NCBI RefSeq assembly: GCF_014930455.1
Contig: NZ_JAAIYO010000010.1
Coordinates: forward strand, 270,730 to 334,729
Length of the DNA stretch: 64,000 bases
Origin: Corallococcus soli
GTDB taxonomy: Bacteria > Myxococcota > Myxococcia > Myxococcales > Myxococcaceae
Direction: 5' to 3'
Shown here: piece after piece, positions 45,699 through 53,780 of the stretch
How positions within the stretch are numbered: the first letter of the stretch is position 1
Layout: each line of letters opens with the position of its first letter
The notes under the pieces: model-generated
Told to the model about the DNA's origin: nothing
What the model saw: only the letters and a program-made list of their open reading frames with translations
Databases searched by the model: none
Program-made: the position numbers and the translations under genes

Positions 45699-47345
45699 TT
45701 GACGAAGCGAAACACCCTGGTGACCTCCCTGGCTGCCTGCGCCCTGGCCCTGACCCTCGGCGCCTGCGGTGGCGGCTCGGGCGGCTCCTCCGACCCTTCG
45801 GGCTCGGGCCCCTCTCAGACGCCTGCCCCCAACGCCAAGGGTCCCACCATCGAGAAGACGCCCACGGCCCCGGGCAAGGCACCCCCCATCGGCGTGCAGC
45901 CGGTGGCCAACACGCCTGCCGCCCAGATGCCGGCGCACCCGGACCATGCCCCCATCGCGGAGCCCGGGCCCCAGCCCGCGGTCAACGCGAAGGCGATGAC
46001 CGCCACCGAGCCGGCGGCCCCCCGCCACGAGTGGGTGGTGTCCCCCAACGGCAACGACAGCGCCGAGGGGACGGAGGCCGCGCCGCTGCGCACCATCGCC
46101 ATGGCGGTGGGCAAGGCGGCTCCTGGCGACCGCATCCGCGTGCTGGCGGGCACCTACGCCGAACGCGTCGTCCTGGGGGAGAACGTCAAGGCGGGCACCC
46201 CGGAGGCGAAGATCACCCTCCAGGGCGAGGGCCGCCCGAAGCTCACGCCGGGCAGCGGCTCGGGCGCGCTCGTGCAGGTGCGCCGGCCCCACTGGATCCT
46301 CGACGGCTTCGACATCGACGTGCAGTCGCAGCCCATCTTCGGCGTCGCCTTCGAAGGTGACGTGCAGGGCACGGTGCTGGCCAATTCGGAGCTGCACCAC
46401 GGGACGGGTGGGGCGGGCATCACGACGTTCAACAACGCCCGGGGCGCCACCATCGAGAACAACAACATCCACGACTTCGTGCGGACCACCGGCAACCAGG
46501 ACTCGCACGGCATCGTCGTGCAGGCGGCGTCCTACGACGTGACGGTGCGCAACAACGACATCCACGGCAACTCCGGTGACTCCGTGCAGTGCCTGGGGCC
46601 GGAGGGCGTCAGCGCGCTGCCGCCCGCCACGGGCCTCCTGGTGGAGAACAACCACCTGTTCGGCAACCGCGAGAACGCCGTGGACATCAAGACGTGCCAC
46701 GACGTCACCATCCGCAACAACCGGATGCACGGCTTCGTGCAGTCCGCCACGGCCCGGGGCGAAGCGCTGGTCATCCACTACTCCGCGAAGAACGTGCTGG
46801 TGGAGGACAACGAGGTGTACGACGCCTCCAAGGGCATCGCCGTGGGCGGCAACCACGAGGGCCCGGTGCCCCAGGCCATCGTCGTGCGTGGCAACCGCGT
46901 GCACGACATCACCGACGCCGGCGGCGGCGAGGGCACCGCCATCCGCCTGGAGAACTCCAAGGGCACGGTGGTGGCGAACAACACCGTCACCCGCGCGAAG
47001 TCCGCCATCATGCTGGGCCACGGCACCGGAGGCCCCACCGAGTCGCTCCGCGTGGAGAACAACCTCGTGGACGCCCCCATCGCCGTGGACGTGGGCGGCC
47101 AGGCCCCCGGCCTGAAGATGGGCTCCAACCTCTACCCGGCGGGTGCCCAGTTCAAGCACAACGGGCAGCTCGTGGCCCTGGACGCCTTCAAGGCCGCCAC
47201 CGGGGATGCGACCTCCACGGGAGGGGACGTGGCCGTGTCGGACGTGTTCGCCCCGTCGCCCGCCGCCCAGGACAAGGGCCTGGACGTGGGCCAGCCCTTC
47301 TGCGGCGCGGCCCCGGACATCGGCGCGGTGGAGCTGGGCTGCTAG
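45699..47345 (+). CDS. parallel beta-helix lipoprotein (DUF1565-like)
   Basis: A 548-residue lipoprotein starting at TTG 45699, chosen because GGAGG at 45687-45691 is seven bases upstream and the sequence then begins with a short basic stretch, a hydrophobic helix and lipobox LGAC (Cys23). A Gly/Ser/Pro-rich linker precedes WVVSPNGNDSAEGTEAAPL (DUF1565 start, about residue 112). Next come many right-handed beta-helix coils rich in NN ladders (IENNNIHDF; VRNNDIHGNSGD; VENNHLFGNREN; VEDNEVYD). Such folds occur in polysaccharide lyases and surface proteins. No catalytic site identified. Confidence 0.88.
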   Translation: MTKRNTLVTSLAACALALTLGACGGGSGGSSDPSGSGPSQTPAPNAKGPTIEKTPTAPGKAPPIGVQPVANTPAAQMPAHPDHAPIAEPGPQPAVNAKAMTATEPAAPRHEWVVSPNGNDSAEGTEAAPLRTIAMAVGKAAPGDRIRVLAGTYAERVVLGENVKAGTPEAKITLQGEGRPKLTPGSGSGALVQVRRPHWILDGFDIDVQSQPIFGVAFEGDVQGTVLANSELHHGTGGAGITTFNNARGATIENNNIHDFVRTTGNQDSHGIVVQAASYDVTVRNNDIHGNSGDSVQCLGPEGVSALPPATGLLVENNHLFGNRENAVDIKTCHDVTIRNNRMHGFVQSATARGEALVIHYSAKNVLVEDNEVYDASKGIAVGGNHEGPVPQAIVVRGNRVHDITDAGGGEGTAIRLENSKGTVVANNTVTRAKSAIMLGHGTGGPTESLRVENNLVDAPIAVDVGGQAPGLKMGSNLYPAGAQFKHNGQLVALDAFKAATGDATSTGGDVAVSDVFAPSPAAQDKGLDVGQPFCGAAPDIGAVELGC

Positions 47346-47370
47346 GCCCCCCAGCGCGCTCCCGGACGGG

Positions 47371-47415
47371 AAAAACAGAAGGCCCGATGCGGAAGTGGCT
47401 TCCGCATCGGGCCTT
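47371..47415 (-). terminator. terminator of tRNA-Cys, possibly bidirectional
   Basis: A perfect 17-bp inverted repeat (47379-47395 with 47399-47415) has a 3-base loop. On the minus strand it is followed by CTGTTTTT, the expected tail 9 bases after tRNA-Cys. On the plus strand the tail is weak (TTGTCTGTT), but it may also stop transcription from the beta-helix gene. Confidence 0.92.
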
Positions 47416-47424
47416 TGTCTGTTG

Positions 47425-47496
47425 AGGCGCCACCCGGATTCGAACCGGGGAATGAAGGTTTTGCAGACCTTTGCCTTACCACTTGGCTATGGCGCC
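47425..47496 (-). tRNA. tRNA-Cys (GCA)
   Basis: A full cloverleaf on the minus strand: acceptor GGCGCC pairs with its 3' partner at 47426-47431, discriminator U, T-loop GTTCGAATC, and anticodon loop CTGCAAA with anticodon GCA at 47464-47462. CCA is not encoded. It is a single-gene unit with its own promoter and terminator. Confidence 0.97.
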
Positions 47497-47515
47497 GGAA
47501 GTGATTGGGGCCGGG

Positions 47516-47545
47516 TTTATACGCAGCCCCAGAGGATTCGGTCAA
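47516..47545 (-). promoter_or_regulatory. sigma70-type promoter of tRNA-Cys
   Basis: On the minus strand, TTGACC (-35, 47545-47540) and TATAAA (-10, 47521-47516) are separated by 18 bases. The -10 ends 19 bases before the tRNA 5' end. This is close to consensus and unusual in such GC-rich DNA. Confidence 0.85.
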
Positions 47546-47650
47546 GGAAGCAACACCGCCCAGCCTCGCTTCTCGTCCCGATAGCATGCGGCGCGGGGCG
47601 TCAGGCCCTGCCGGGCGTGGCTCGGGAAACCCAAGGAGACGGAAAACACG

Positions 47651-48802
47651 ATGCTTCATGGTCACGGAGTCTTCCTGGAGGAGCACGAAGCCTTCCGCCG
47701 CACGGTGCGGGCGGTGGTGGACAAGGAGCTGCGCCCCTTCGCGGCGGAGTGGGAGGACCGGGAGGAGTTCCCCCGCGAAATCTTCCGCCGCTTTGGCGAG
47801 CTGGGCTTCCTGGGCCTGAAGTACCCGGAGGCCTTCGGGGGCACGGCCGCCGGTGAGCTCTACGAGGCGGTGCTCCTGGAGGAACTGGGCCGGTGTGGCT
47901 CCGGCGGCGTGGCGGCCGGCCTGGCGGCGCAGTTCACCATCTCCACCGGACCCCTGCACCTGTTCGGCACGGAGGCCCAGAAGCAGCGCTGGCTGGCCCC
48001 GGCCATCCGGGGGGAGAAGATTGGCGCCCTGGGCATCAGCGAACCCGACGCCGGCTCGGACGTCGCGGGTCTGCGGACCACGGCCCGGCGCGAGGGCGAC
48101 CACTACGTCGTCAACGGCTCCAAGACGTACATCACCAACGGCGTGCGCGCGGACTTCGTGGTGCTGGCGGTGAAGACCGACCCCACCCGGGGCCACAAGG
48201 GCCTGTCCATGCTCGTCGTGGAGCGGGGCACGCCCGGCTTCAGCGTGGGCCGCAAGCTCCAGAAGGTGGGCTGGCGCGCGTCGGACACGGCGGAGCTCTT
48301 CTTCGAGGACTGCCGCGTGCCGGCGGAGAACCTGCTGGGGGTGGAGGGGCAGGGCTTCTCGCAGATCATGGGCAACTTCCAGTGGGAGCGCCTGTCGCTC
48401 GCCCTGGGCGCGGTGGGCGCCATGGACGACATGCTGGAGACGGTGCTCGAGCACGTGAAGTCGCGCCGCGCCTTCGGCCAGACGCTGGGGCAGTTCCAGG
48501 TCATCCGCCACAAGCTCGCGGACCTCTACACGGCCCGCGAATGCGCGCGTCAGCTCACCTACCACGCGCTGCGCCTGCACGTGGCGGGCGAGTACGCCGT
48601 CGCGCAGACCTCCATGGCCAAGAAGGTGGCCACCGAGACGTGCTGCCGCGTGGCCGACGAGTGCCTCCAGCTCCACGGGGGCGCCGGCTACATGATGGAG
48701 TACGACATCCAGCGCCACTGGCGTGACGCGCGGCTGGGCCCCATTGGCGGCGGCACCAGCGAGGTGATGAACGAGATCATCGCCAAGCAGTTGGGGCTCT
48801 GA
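47651..48802 (+). CDS. acyl-CoA dehydrogenase (isovaleryl/long-chain-like catalytic base position)
   Basis: A 383-residue FAD enzyme catalysing alpha,beta-dehydrogenation of an acyl-CoA. Family motifs: LGFLGLKYPEAFGG, IGALGISEPDAGSDVAGL, YVVNGSKTYITNG, RRAFGQTLGQFQVIRHKLAD and CLQLHGGAGYMMEY. The usual catalytic Glu position near the C-terminus (YEGTS in short- and medium-chain enzymes) is Gly here (IGGGTSEVMNE). A Glu is instead present in FQWERLSLALG, matching the base position of isovaleryl-CoA and long-chain dehydrogenases. Function in branched-chain or fatty-acid breakdown is therefore likely. Confidence 0.93.
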   Translation: MLHGHGVFLEEHEAFRRTVRAVVDKELRPFAAEWEDREEFPREIFRRFGELGFLGLKYPEAFGGTAAGELYEAVLLEELGRCGSGGVAAGLAAQFTISTGPLHLFGTEAQKQRWLAPAIRGEKIGALGISEPDAGSDVAGLRTTARREGDHYVVNGSKTYITNGVRADFVVLAVKTDPTRGHKGLSMLVVERGTPGFSVGRKLQKVGWRASDTAELFFEDCRVPAENLLGVEGQGFSQIMGNFQWERLSLALGAVGAMDDMLETVLEHVKSRRAFGQTLGQFQVIRHKLADLYTARECARQLTYHALRLHVAGEYAVAQTSMAKKVATETCCRVADECLQLHGGAGYMMEYDIQRHWRDARLGPIGGGTSEVMNEIIAKQLGL

Positions 48803-48877
48803 ACCCAGTGCCCCCGGCGTGGCTCGCGGGGGCAGGCGGGCAGGCAGGCGGGAAGAGGGGGCACACCCCGAAGGTTC

Positions 48878-49264
48878 ATGTTCGAAGGAACATGTCGCCT
48901 CGGGGAGGCCCCGGTGGAGCCCACCATCATTTGCGATGAGCTGTTCATGCGCCTGGGGGACGAGGATGTGCTCGTCCTGGATTGTCGGGACGCGATGGAC
49001 TGGGAGCGGTTCGAGATCCACATCCCCGGTGCGCTGCGCATGACGGCCTCGGAGATCGCCCGCGACCTGGCGATGCTGCCGGACGACGAACTCATCGTCC
49101 TGTGCGGCACCACCCAGGACTGTGCCGACATCCGCCGCATCTGCCGCGTGCTGAGGCTCCGGGGGCGCAACGCCGTCTGTCTCACCGGGGGGCTCCACGC
49201 CTGGGTGACGGGTGGGTATCCCACCGAACGCCACTCGCGCCCCCAGCACCACGCCCACCGCTGA
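48878..49264 (+). CDS. rhodanese-like domain protein
   Basis: A 128-residue single rhodanese domain: VLVLDCRDAMDWERFEIHIPGALR (with the typical D-x-R and H-I-P-G-A elements), then the active-site loop LIVLCGTTQDCAD with catalytic Cys at about residue 76, and GGLHAWVTGGYP. It could transfer sulfane sulfur or act as a small regulatory module. The tail is rich in His/Gln/Arg. The stretch 48803-48877 before it carries short GGCAGGCGG-type repeats only. Confidence 0.88.
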   Translation: MFEGTCRLGEAPVEPTIICDELFMRLGDEDVLVLDCRDAMDWERFEIHIPGALRMTASEIARDLAMLPDDELIVLCGTTQDCADIRRICRVLRLRGRNAVCLTGGLHAWVTGGYPTERHSRPQHHAHR

Positions 49265-49333
49265 GCGGTGGATGCGGCGCGTCGTGAAACGGTGTAAGGA
49301 GCGGCCTTCCGTCCCCACCGGAGACCCTCCACG

Positions 49334-50422
49334 ATGGCCAAGCTTCGCGCGGTACTCATTGGCGCCACCGGACTCGCGGGCCAGCAGTTCATCGCGGCCC
49401 TGAAGGACCACCCGCTCATCGCGCTGACCGGGCTCGCCGCTTCGCCCCGCTCCGCCGGCAAGACCTACGGGGAGGCCCTGCGCGCCTCCAACGGCATGCA
49501 GGCCTGGTTCGTCCCGGAGCCGCTGCCGGAAGCCATCGCCCGGATGACCGTGCTCAGCGGGGACGCGGTGCAGGCGAAGGACTACGACATCGCCTTCTCC
49601 GCCGTGGAGGCGGACGTGGCGCGGGAGCTGGAGCCCCGGCTCGCCCGCGACATCCCGGTGTTCTCCGCCGCGAGCGCCTTCCGCTACGACGACGACGTGC
49701 CCCTGCTCATCCCCCCCGTCAACGCGGGCCACGCGCCGCTCATCCAGGCGCAGCGCAAGCAGCGCGGCTGGAAGGGCTTCATCGTCCCCATCCCCAACTG
49801 CACCACCACCGGCCTCGCCGTGACGCTGGCCCCCCTGGCGGAACGCTTCGGCGTGAAGGCCGTGCTGATGACCAGCCTCCAGGCCATGTCCGGCGCGGGC
49901 CGCTCGCCCGGCGTCATCGGTCTGGACATCCTCGACAACGTCGTGCCCTACATCCCCAAGGAGGAGCACAAGGTCGAGGTCGAGACGAAGAAGATCCTCG
50001 GGTCGCTGGATGCCGCGGGCGCGGCGCTCACCCCGCACGACGTGCGCGTCTCCTGCACCTGCACCCGGGTGGCCGTCCTGGAAGGCCACACCGAGTCCGT
50101 CTTCGTGTCGCTCGGCAAGAAGGCCACCGTGGCGGAGGTCGCCCAGGCCATGCGCGAGTGGAAGGGGGCCGAGGTTGCGAGCGCCCTGCCGTCCGCTCCG
50201 CCCCGGTGGATTGAAGTACTGGACGACCCCTTCCGTCCCCAGCCCCGCATGGACCGGGACACCCACGGGGGTATGGCCACCACGGTGGGCCGCATCCGCG
50301 AGGATGGGGTGCTGGAGAACGGCTTCAAGTACGTGCTCGTCTCCCACAACACGAAGATGGGGGCCGCGAAGGGCGCAATCCTCGTGGCGGAGTTGCTGCA
50401 AGCGCAGGGCTTGCTGGGCTGA
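49334..50422 (+). CDS. asd: aspartate-semialdehyde dehydrogenase
   Basis: NADPH-dependent reduction of aspartyl phosphate to aspartate semialdehyde, the branch-point intermediate for lysine/diaminopimelate, methionine and threonine; its product feeds Hom (34399-35454). Seen: LIGATGLAGQQFI (NADP), FSAVEADVARELE, PIPNCTTTGLAVTLA with active-site Cys, and SLQAMSGAGRSPGV. The 362-residue length and NCTTTG form resemble the archaeal/fungal-type enzymes. Start ATG 49334. Confidence 0.95.
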   Translation: MAKLRAVLIGATGLAGQQFIAALKDHPLIALTGLAASPRSAGKTYGEALRASNGMQAWFVPEPLPEAIARMTVLSGDAVQAKDYDIAFSAVEADVARELEPRLARDIPVFSAASAFRYDDDVPLLIPPVNAGHAPLIQAQRKQRGWKGFIVPIPNCTTTGLAVTLAPLAERFGVKAVLMTSLQAMSGAGRSPGVIGLDILDNVVPYIPKEEHKVEVETKKILGSLDAAGAALTPHDVRVSCTCTRVAVLEGHTESVFVSLGKKATVAEVAQAMREWKGAEVASALPSAPPRWIEVLDDPFRPQPRMDRDTHGGMATTVGRIREDGVLENGFKYVLVSHNTKMGAAKGAILVAELLQAQGLLG

Positions 50423-50530
50423 CAGGGGAAGGTGGCCGGGAAGAGCCCTAAATTCAGGATGCCACCCCGGCCGCAACCATCTACTGTGCGCGGCCACGGA
50501 CGCGCGGAAATCCGCACAGAGGAGTTTTAA

Positions 50531-50872
50531 ATGGCCTACGTCGTCGCCGAGCCTTGCATCAAGTGCAAGTACACCGACTGTGTCGAGGTGTGCCCGGTCA
50601 ACTGTTTCTATGAGGGTGCGAACTTCCTGGTGATCCACCCGGACGAGTGCATCGACTGCGGCGCTTGCGAGCCCGTCTGCCCGACCAAGGCGATCTTCCC
50701 CGAGTCGGAGCTGCCCGCCCAGTGGAAGGAGTACCAGGCGCTCAACACGGACCTCTCCGGCAAGTGGCCGAACATCGCGGAGAAGAAGGCGCCCCTGCCC
50801 GAGGCTGAGGAGTACAAGGACAAGACGGGCAAGCGCGCCGAACTGAGCACGGCTCCCGGCGCGAAGAAGTAG
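50531..50872 (+). CDS. fdxA: ferredoxin, 7Fe-8S FdxA-type
   Basis: A 113-residue electron carrier with two cluster motifs: [18 protein letters not shown] (one spacing modified as in 3Fe-4S sites) and [12 protein letters not shown] (4Fe-4S). The long C-terminal extension ([19 protein letters not shown]) is typical of FdxA-type ferredoxins of proteobacteria. A strong Shine-Dalgarno (GAGGAG) precedes the ATG. It is separated from asd by 108 bases and probably has its own promoter. Confidence 0.95.
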   Translation: MAYVVAEPCIKCKYTDCVEVCPVNCFYEGANFLVIHPDECIDCGACEPVCPTKAIFPESELPAQWKEYQALNTDLSGKWPNIAEKKAPLPEAEEYKDKTGKRAELSTAPGAKK

Positions 50873-50905
50873 GGCGCCACCCCGCTCGAGTGCGCCCGTG
50901 GCGGT

Positions 50906-50938
50906 GAAGGCCCTTGCGCCCCCGGCGTGAGGGCCTTC
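50906..50938 (+). terminator. possible terminator hairpin after the ferredoxin gene
   Basis: A 9-bp stem GAAGGCCCT / AGGGCCTTC with a 15-base GC-rich loop lies 33 bases past the fdxA stop, between convergent genes. The T run is poor (GTCATTCG). Confidence 0.45.
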
Positions 50939-50974
50939 GTCATTCGTGGCGACCGGCCGGGACATGCAGCGCGC

Positions 50975-51793
50975 TCACTCCGCCCGCAGGACGCTGAGTC
51001 GCAGGCCCCGGGCCTCCAGCGCGTCCCGCAGCCGCGTGACATCTTCCGTGGGCAGGGGGCCGTGGCGCCCCTGGATGCGCAGCGCCACCTCGCGGGGGCC
51101 GGTGCGCTCCACCTCCACGGTGGCCTCCAGCGCGCCCCGCAGGCTCAGGCCCAGCGCCGGTCGCTGCGACTTCACGAAGACCTCGATCTTCTCAATGAGG
51201 GCCAGCGTGGACTCGACCTGCGCGACGGGCGTGTCGGACGCACCGGCGCTCCCGGAGGGCCCTGCCGTCAGGTTCCGGGCCTCGGTGGAAGCGGTTCGCG
51301 CGGCGCCCTCGCCGGGGCTGTCCGCGTGCGCGTGGGAGGGCGGAACGAGGGGCGGGGCGGGGCGGGGTTCGGCGCGGAACGAGCGCTCCAACTCGCGGGC
51401 AATCAACTCCGAGGCCCGGTGCGAGGCCTGATCCCGGCCCTCGACCTGGGCCTCGTGGCGCACGGTGCCCAGCCGCTGGGTCTCCACGTGCATGCCCTGG
51501 CGCGCCTGGCGGAGGGTCTCCGGGCTTCCGAGCGCGCTGCGGGCGGTCGAGACGACGGAGGCCAGGGCCCGGGCGGACGGGATGCGCGCCGTCAGGCCCG
51601 GGGTGCCTGGAGGAAGGGTGGGGCGGGAGCCTGGCGGCCTGACCACGGCCACCGTTCCGGGCTGGGGGAGGGACCCGGGAGGGCCCCGGGGACCGCGGCG
51701 TTGGGACGTCTGCTGGAGGACCTGCTGGAACGCCTCCTTCTCCGGGGGGACCTTCTCGTGTCCGGAAGGGGCGTCCTGACCTTCGACCTTCAT
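50975..51793 (-). CDS. hypothetical protein, possibly SctP/HrpP-like
   Basis: A 272-residue soluble protein with a Pro/Arg/Gln-rich, probably disordered N-terminal two thirds and a compact C-terminal part (about residues 190-272): LIEKIEVFVKSQRPALGLSL, EVALRIQGRHGPL and LRDALEARGLRLSVL. This order resembles type III secretion needle-length regulators (HrpP/SctP), but no other secretion gene is near, so the likeness may come from low complexity. No signal peptide. Start chosen at the ATG complementary to 51791-51793. Confidence 0.55.
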   Translation of the reverse strand: MKVEGQDAPSGHEKVPPEKEAFQQVLQQTSQRRGPRGPPGSLPQPGTVAVVRPPGSRPTLPPGTPGLTARIPSARALASVVSTARSALGSPETLRQARQGMHVETQRLGTVRHEAQVEGRDQASHRASELIARELERSFRAEPRPAPPLVPPSHAHADSPGEGAARTASTEARNLTAGPSGSAGASDTPVAQVESTLALIEKIEVFVKSQRPALGLSLRGALEATVEVERTGPREVALRIQGRHGPLPTEDVTRLRDALEARGLRLSVLRAE

Positions 51794-51938
51794 GGCGTGC
51801 CTCGCGCGACAGGGGTGCGCGGGCAGGAGCAGCGACCGTGCCACCCTGGCGGGGCCCCATCACGAGGGGCGGACCTTCAGCGCGGGGGCCCGGAGGGTGC
51901 CGCCTCCGGGATGGGCGTGCGGGGCGCGGGACGCCTGC

Positions 51939-52991
51939 TCAGCGCTTGCCGCCGAAGCCGCCCGGCTGGACGGGCGCGGTGCCCGTCAGGTCGTTGAACG
52001 CGAGCGGGCAGGCCGCCACGGCGGCGGGGTCCGCCAGCGCGGCATTCTGGGTCCAGTCCCGGTCCTGGAACAGGAGCGCGTCGCGCACCTCCAGATCCTT
52101 GAGCGCCTTGCGGTACTCCCAGAAGCGGCCGCGCAGCAGCACGCGCGAGCCCTTCGGAAGCTGCGCCAGGTCCAGGTACTGCGACTCCTTCAGCCGCGCC
52201 GTGATGGTCACCGCCGGGCGCACCTTGGGCTTGCCGTAGGTCAGCCCGCTGAGCGGACCGTCATGGGTGGGATCCGGCAGGTAGTAGACGAGCCGGGCGA
52301 CGAGCGCGGGCGGCTCCGGAGGCGGGGCGTTGCGGCCCTTCTTCTTCTTGGGCTTCTCCAGCTTCGCGTCGATGAACTCCAGCCCTCCGAAGCCCACTTC
52401 CTTGTCCAGGTAGTCGTCGCGGAACTTCGCGTCCGCCACGCTGGCGGCCATGGTGTTGGCCTTGAGGACCTCCACGTCGTAGCGCTCCAGGATGGCGGGC
52501 AGCGTGAAGAAGAAGCTGTCCACGGGCTTCACGCCATCCGCGATGAAGCGCAGCTTGCCCACGTCGAGCGGCGGGTAGTACGGCGCGAGCGCCACCGCGG
52601 TCTGCAGCCACTCCGCCGGCAGCTTCTTGTCGATGAGCACCCGGCGCATCATCGACACCAGGAACATGCTGGCCGGGAAGCGCGGGGTGGACAGCTGCGT
52701 GTTCAAGGTCTGGATCAGCGCCGGATCCACGAAGAAGTTCTCGTCGCGCTTGTGCAGGAACGGCCCGGATTCGCCCACGATGGTGAGCAGCGCGCCCACG
52801 AGCTGCGCGCAGCCCGCGTCGGGCGTGCCGGTGTTGAGGGCCTGGTACACGCGCGAGCGGAGGAACCGCTTGTCCATGTCCGCTTCGCGGAACACGGGCG
52901 GCTCACCCGTTCCGAAGAAGAACTCCTTCTGGGCGAGAGCGGGAGTCGACAGCAGGCTCAGGGACAGGGCGAGGAGGGCTTGAGAACGCAT
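51939..52991 (-). CDS. secreted protein of unknown function
   Basis: A 350-residue protein with a Sec signal peptide (cleavage after STPALA, about residue 20; mature start QKEFFFGTGEPP). The mature part is globular with a central KPKKKKGRNAPP loop and no motif I recognise. Two or three cysteines (DAGCAQ; AACPLAF) may pair. It reads away from the GNAT gene, leaving about 300 bases (52992-53288) in which I see no gene or clear promoter. Confidence 0.75.
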   Translation of the reverse strand: MRSQALLALSLSLLSTPALAQKEFFFGTGEPPVFREADMDKRFLRSRVYQALNTGTPDAGCAQLVGALLTIVGESGPFLHKRDENFFVDPALIQTLNTQLSTPRFPASMFLVSMMRRVLIDKKLPAEWLQTAVALAPYYPPLDVGKLRFIADGVKPVDSFFFTLPAILERYDVEVLKANTMAASVADAKFRDDYLDKEVGFGGLEFIDAKLEKPKKKKGRNAPPPEPPALVARLVYYLPDPTHDGPLSGLTYGKPKVRPAVTITARLKESQYLDLAQLPKGSRVLLRGRFWEYRKALKDLEVRDALLFQDRDWTQNAALADPAAVAACPLAFNDLTGTAPVQPGGFGGKR

Positions 52992-53288
52992 CGTCCTGGA
53001 CCCTACCACGCCCTCCCCGGTGTGATCCTCCCCCGAGCGCGTCCGCACATGCTCCGCGTGAAGGTCGCGGAGCGCCATCCGACGCAGGGGGTATTGCAAC
53101 CGGATGACCCGACGCGGCGGGGCTTCCGTGACTTGCGGCGTCCGCTCCCAGGGGGCAGGGGACGAAGCGACCGCGCGGGAGGCGTGCCGGGGCGGAGTCG
53201 ACCTTGTCCCAGGGCGCGGACTTCTCGTGGGACCGCGTCTTTTTCCGCCTGTTGGCGGCGCGGCCTTTTGTGTACCTTGCCCGGCGAT

Positions 53289-53768
53289 ATGCCGACGCCT
53301 CCCGAGACCACCCCGGCACCCGTCACCATCGCCCAGATCAAGGGCGAGGCGGAGCTCATGCAGGCCCTCGCCATCCGCGAGGTGGTGTTCATCGAGGAAC
53401 AGCACGTTCCCGAAGGCATCGAGCGCGACGCCGAGGACGCGCAGGCGTACCACGTCCTCGCGTACCAGGGCGGCCACGCCATTGGCACCGGCCGGCTGGT
53501 GAAGCTGCCGGAGCCTCCCGCAGGGCAGGCCGGGACGTGGGGTCAGATTGGCCGCATGGCGGTGCTCCAGGCGCACCGCAAGTCGCGCGTGGGCTCGCTG
53601 CTGCTGACGACGCTGGAGGAAGAGGCGCGCCGCCGCAACGTGACCGGCATCATGCTGCACGCGCAGCTCTACGCGCTCGACTTCTACAAGAAGCACGGCT
53701 ACCAGCCGGTGGGCGCCGTCTTCGACGAGGCCGGCATCGACCACCTGGAGATGCACAAGCGGCTGTAG
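53289..53768 (+). CDS. GNAT family N-acetyltransferase
   Basis: A 159-residue acetyl-CoA-dependent acyltransferase (ElaA/YjcF-like). Motif B-like REVVFIEEQHVPEGIERD near the N-terminus, IGTGRLVKLPE, then IGRMAVLQAHRKSRVGSLLL containing the acetyl-CoA pyrophosphate loop, and LHAQLYALDFYKKHGYQPVG. EEQHVPEGIERD is characteristic of the YjcF/ElaA subgroup. Substrate unknown. It converges on hrpB with 12 bases between stops. Confidence 0.92.
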   Translation: MPTPPETTPAPVTIAQIKGEAELMQALAIREVVFIEEQHVPEGIERDAEDAQAYHVLAYQGGHAIGTGRLVKLPEPPAGQAGTWGQIGRMAVLQAHRKSRVGSLLLTTLEEEARRRNVTGIMLHAQLYALDFYKKHGYQPVGAVFDEAGIDHLEMHKRL

Positions 53769-53780
53769 TCGCGGGGGCTG

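Noticed and set aside
47425..47496. Integration site (att) in tRNA-Cys
   Set aside because: No integrase gene or duplicated tRNA 3' end is found nearby.
48803..48877. Regulatory repeat array before the rhodanese gene
   Set aside because: The GGCAGGCGG-like repeats are short, irregular and explained by local purine/GC low complexity.
47342..50965. 1207-codon minus-strand frame across acyl-CoA dehydrogenase, rhodanese, asd and ferredoxin
   Set aside because: It runs through a tRNA gene and four recognisable genes on the other strand; composition typical of antisense frames.
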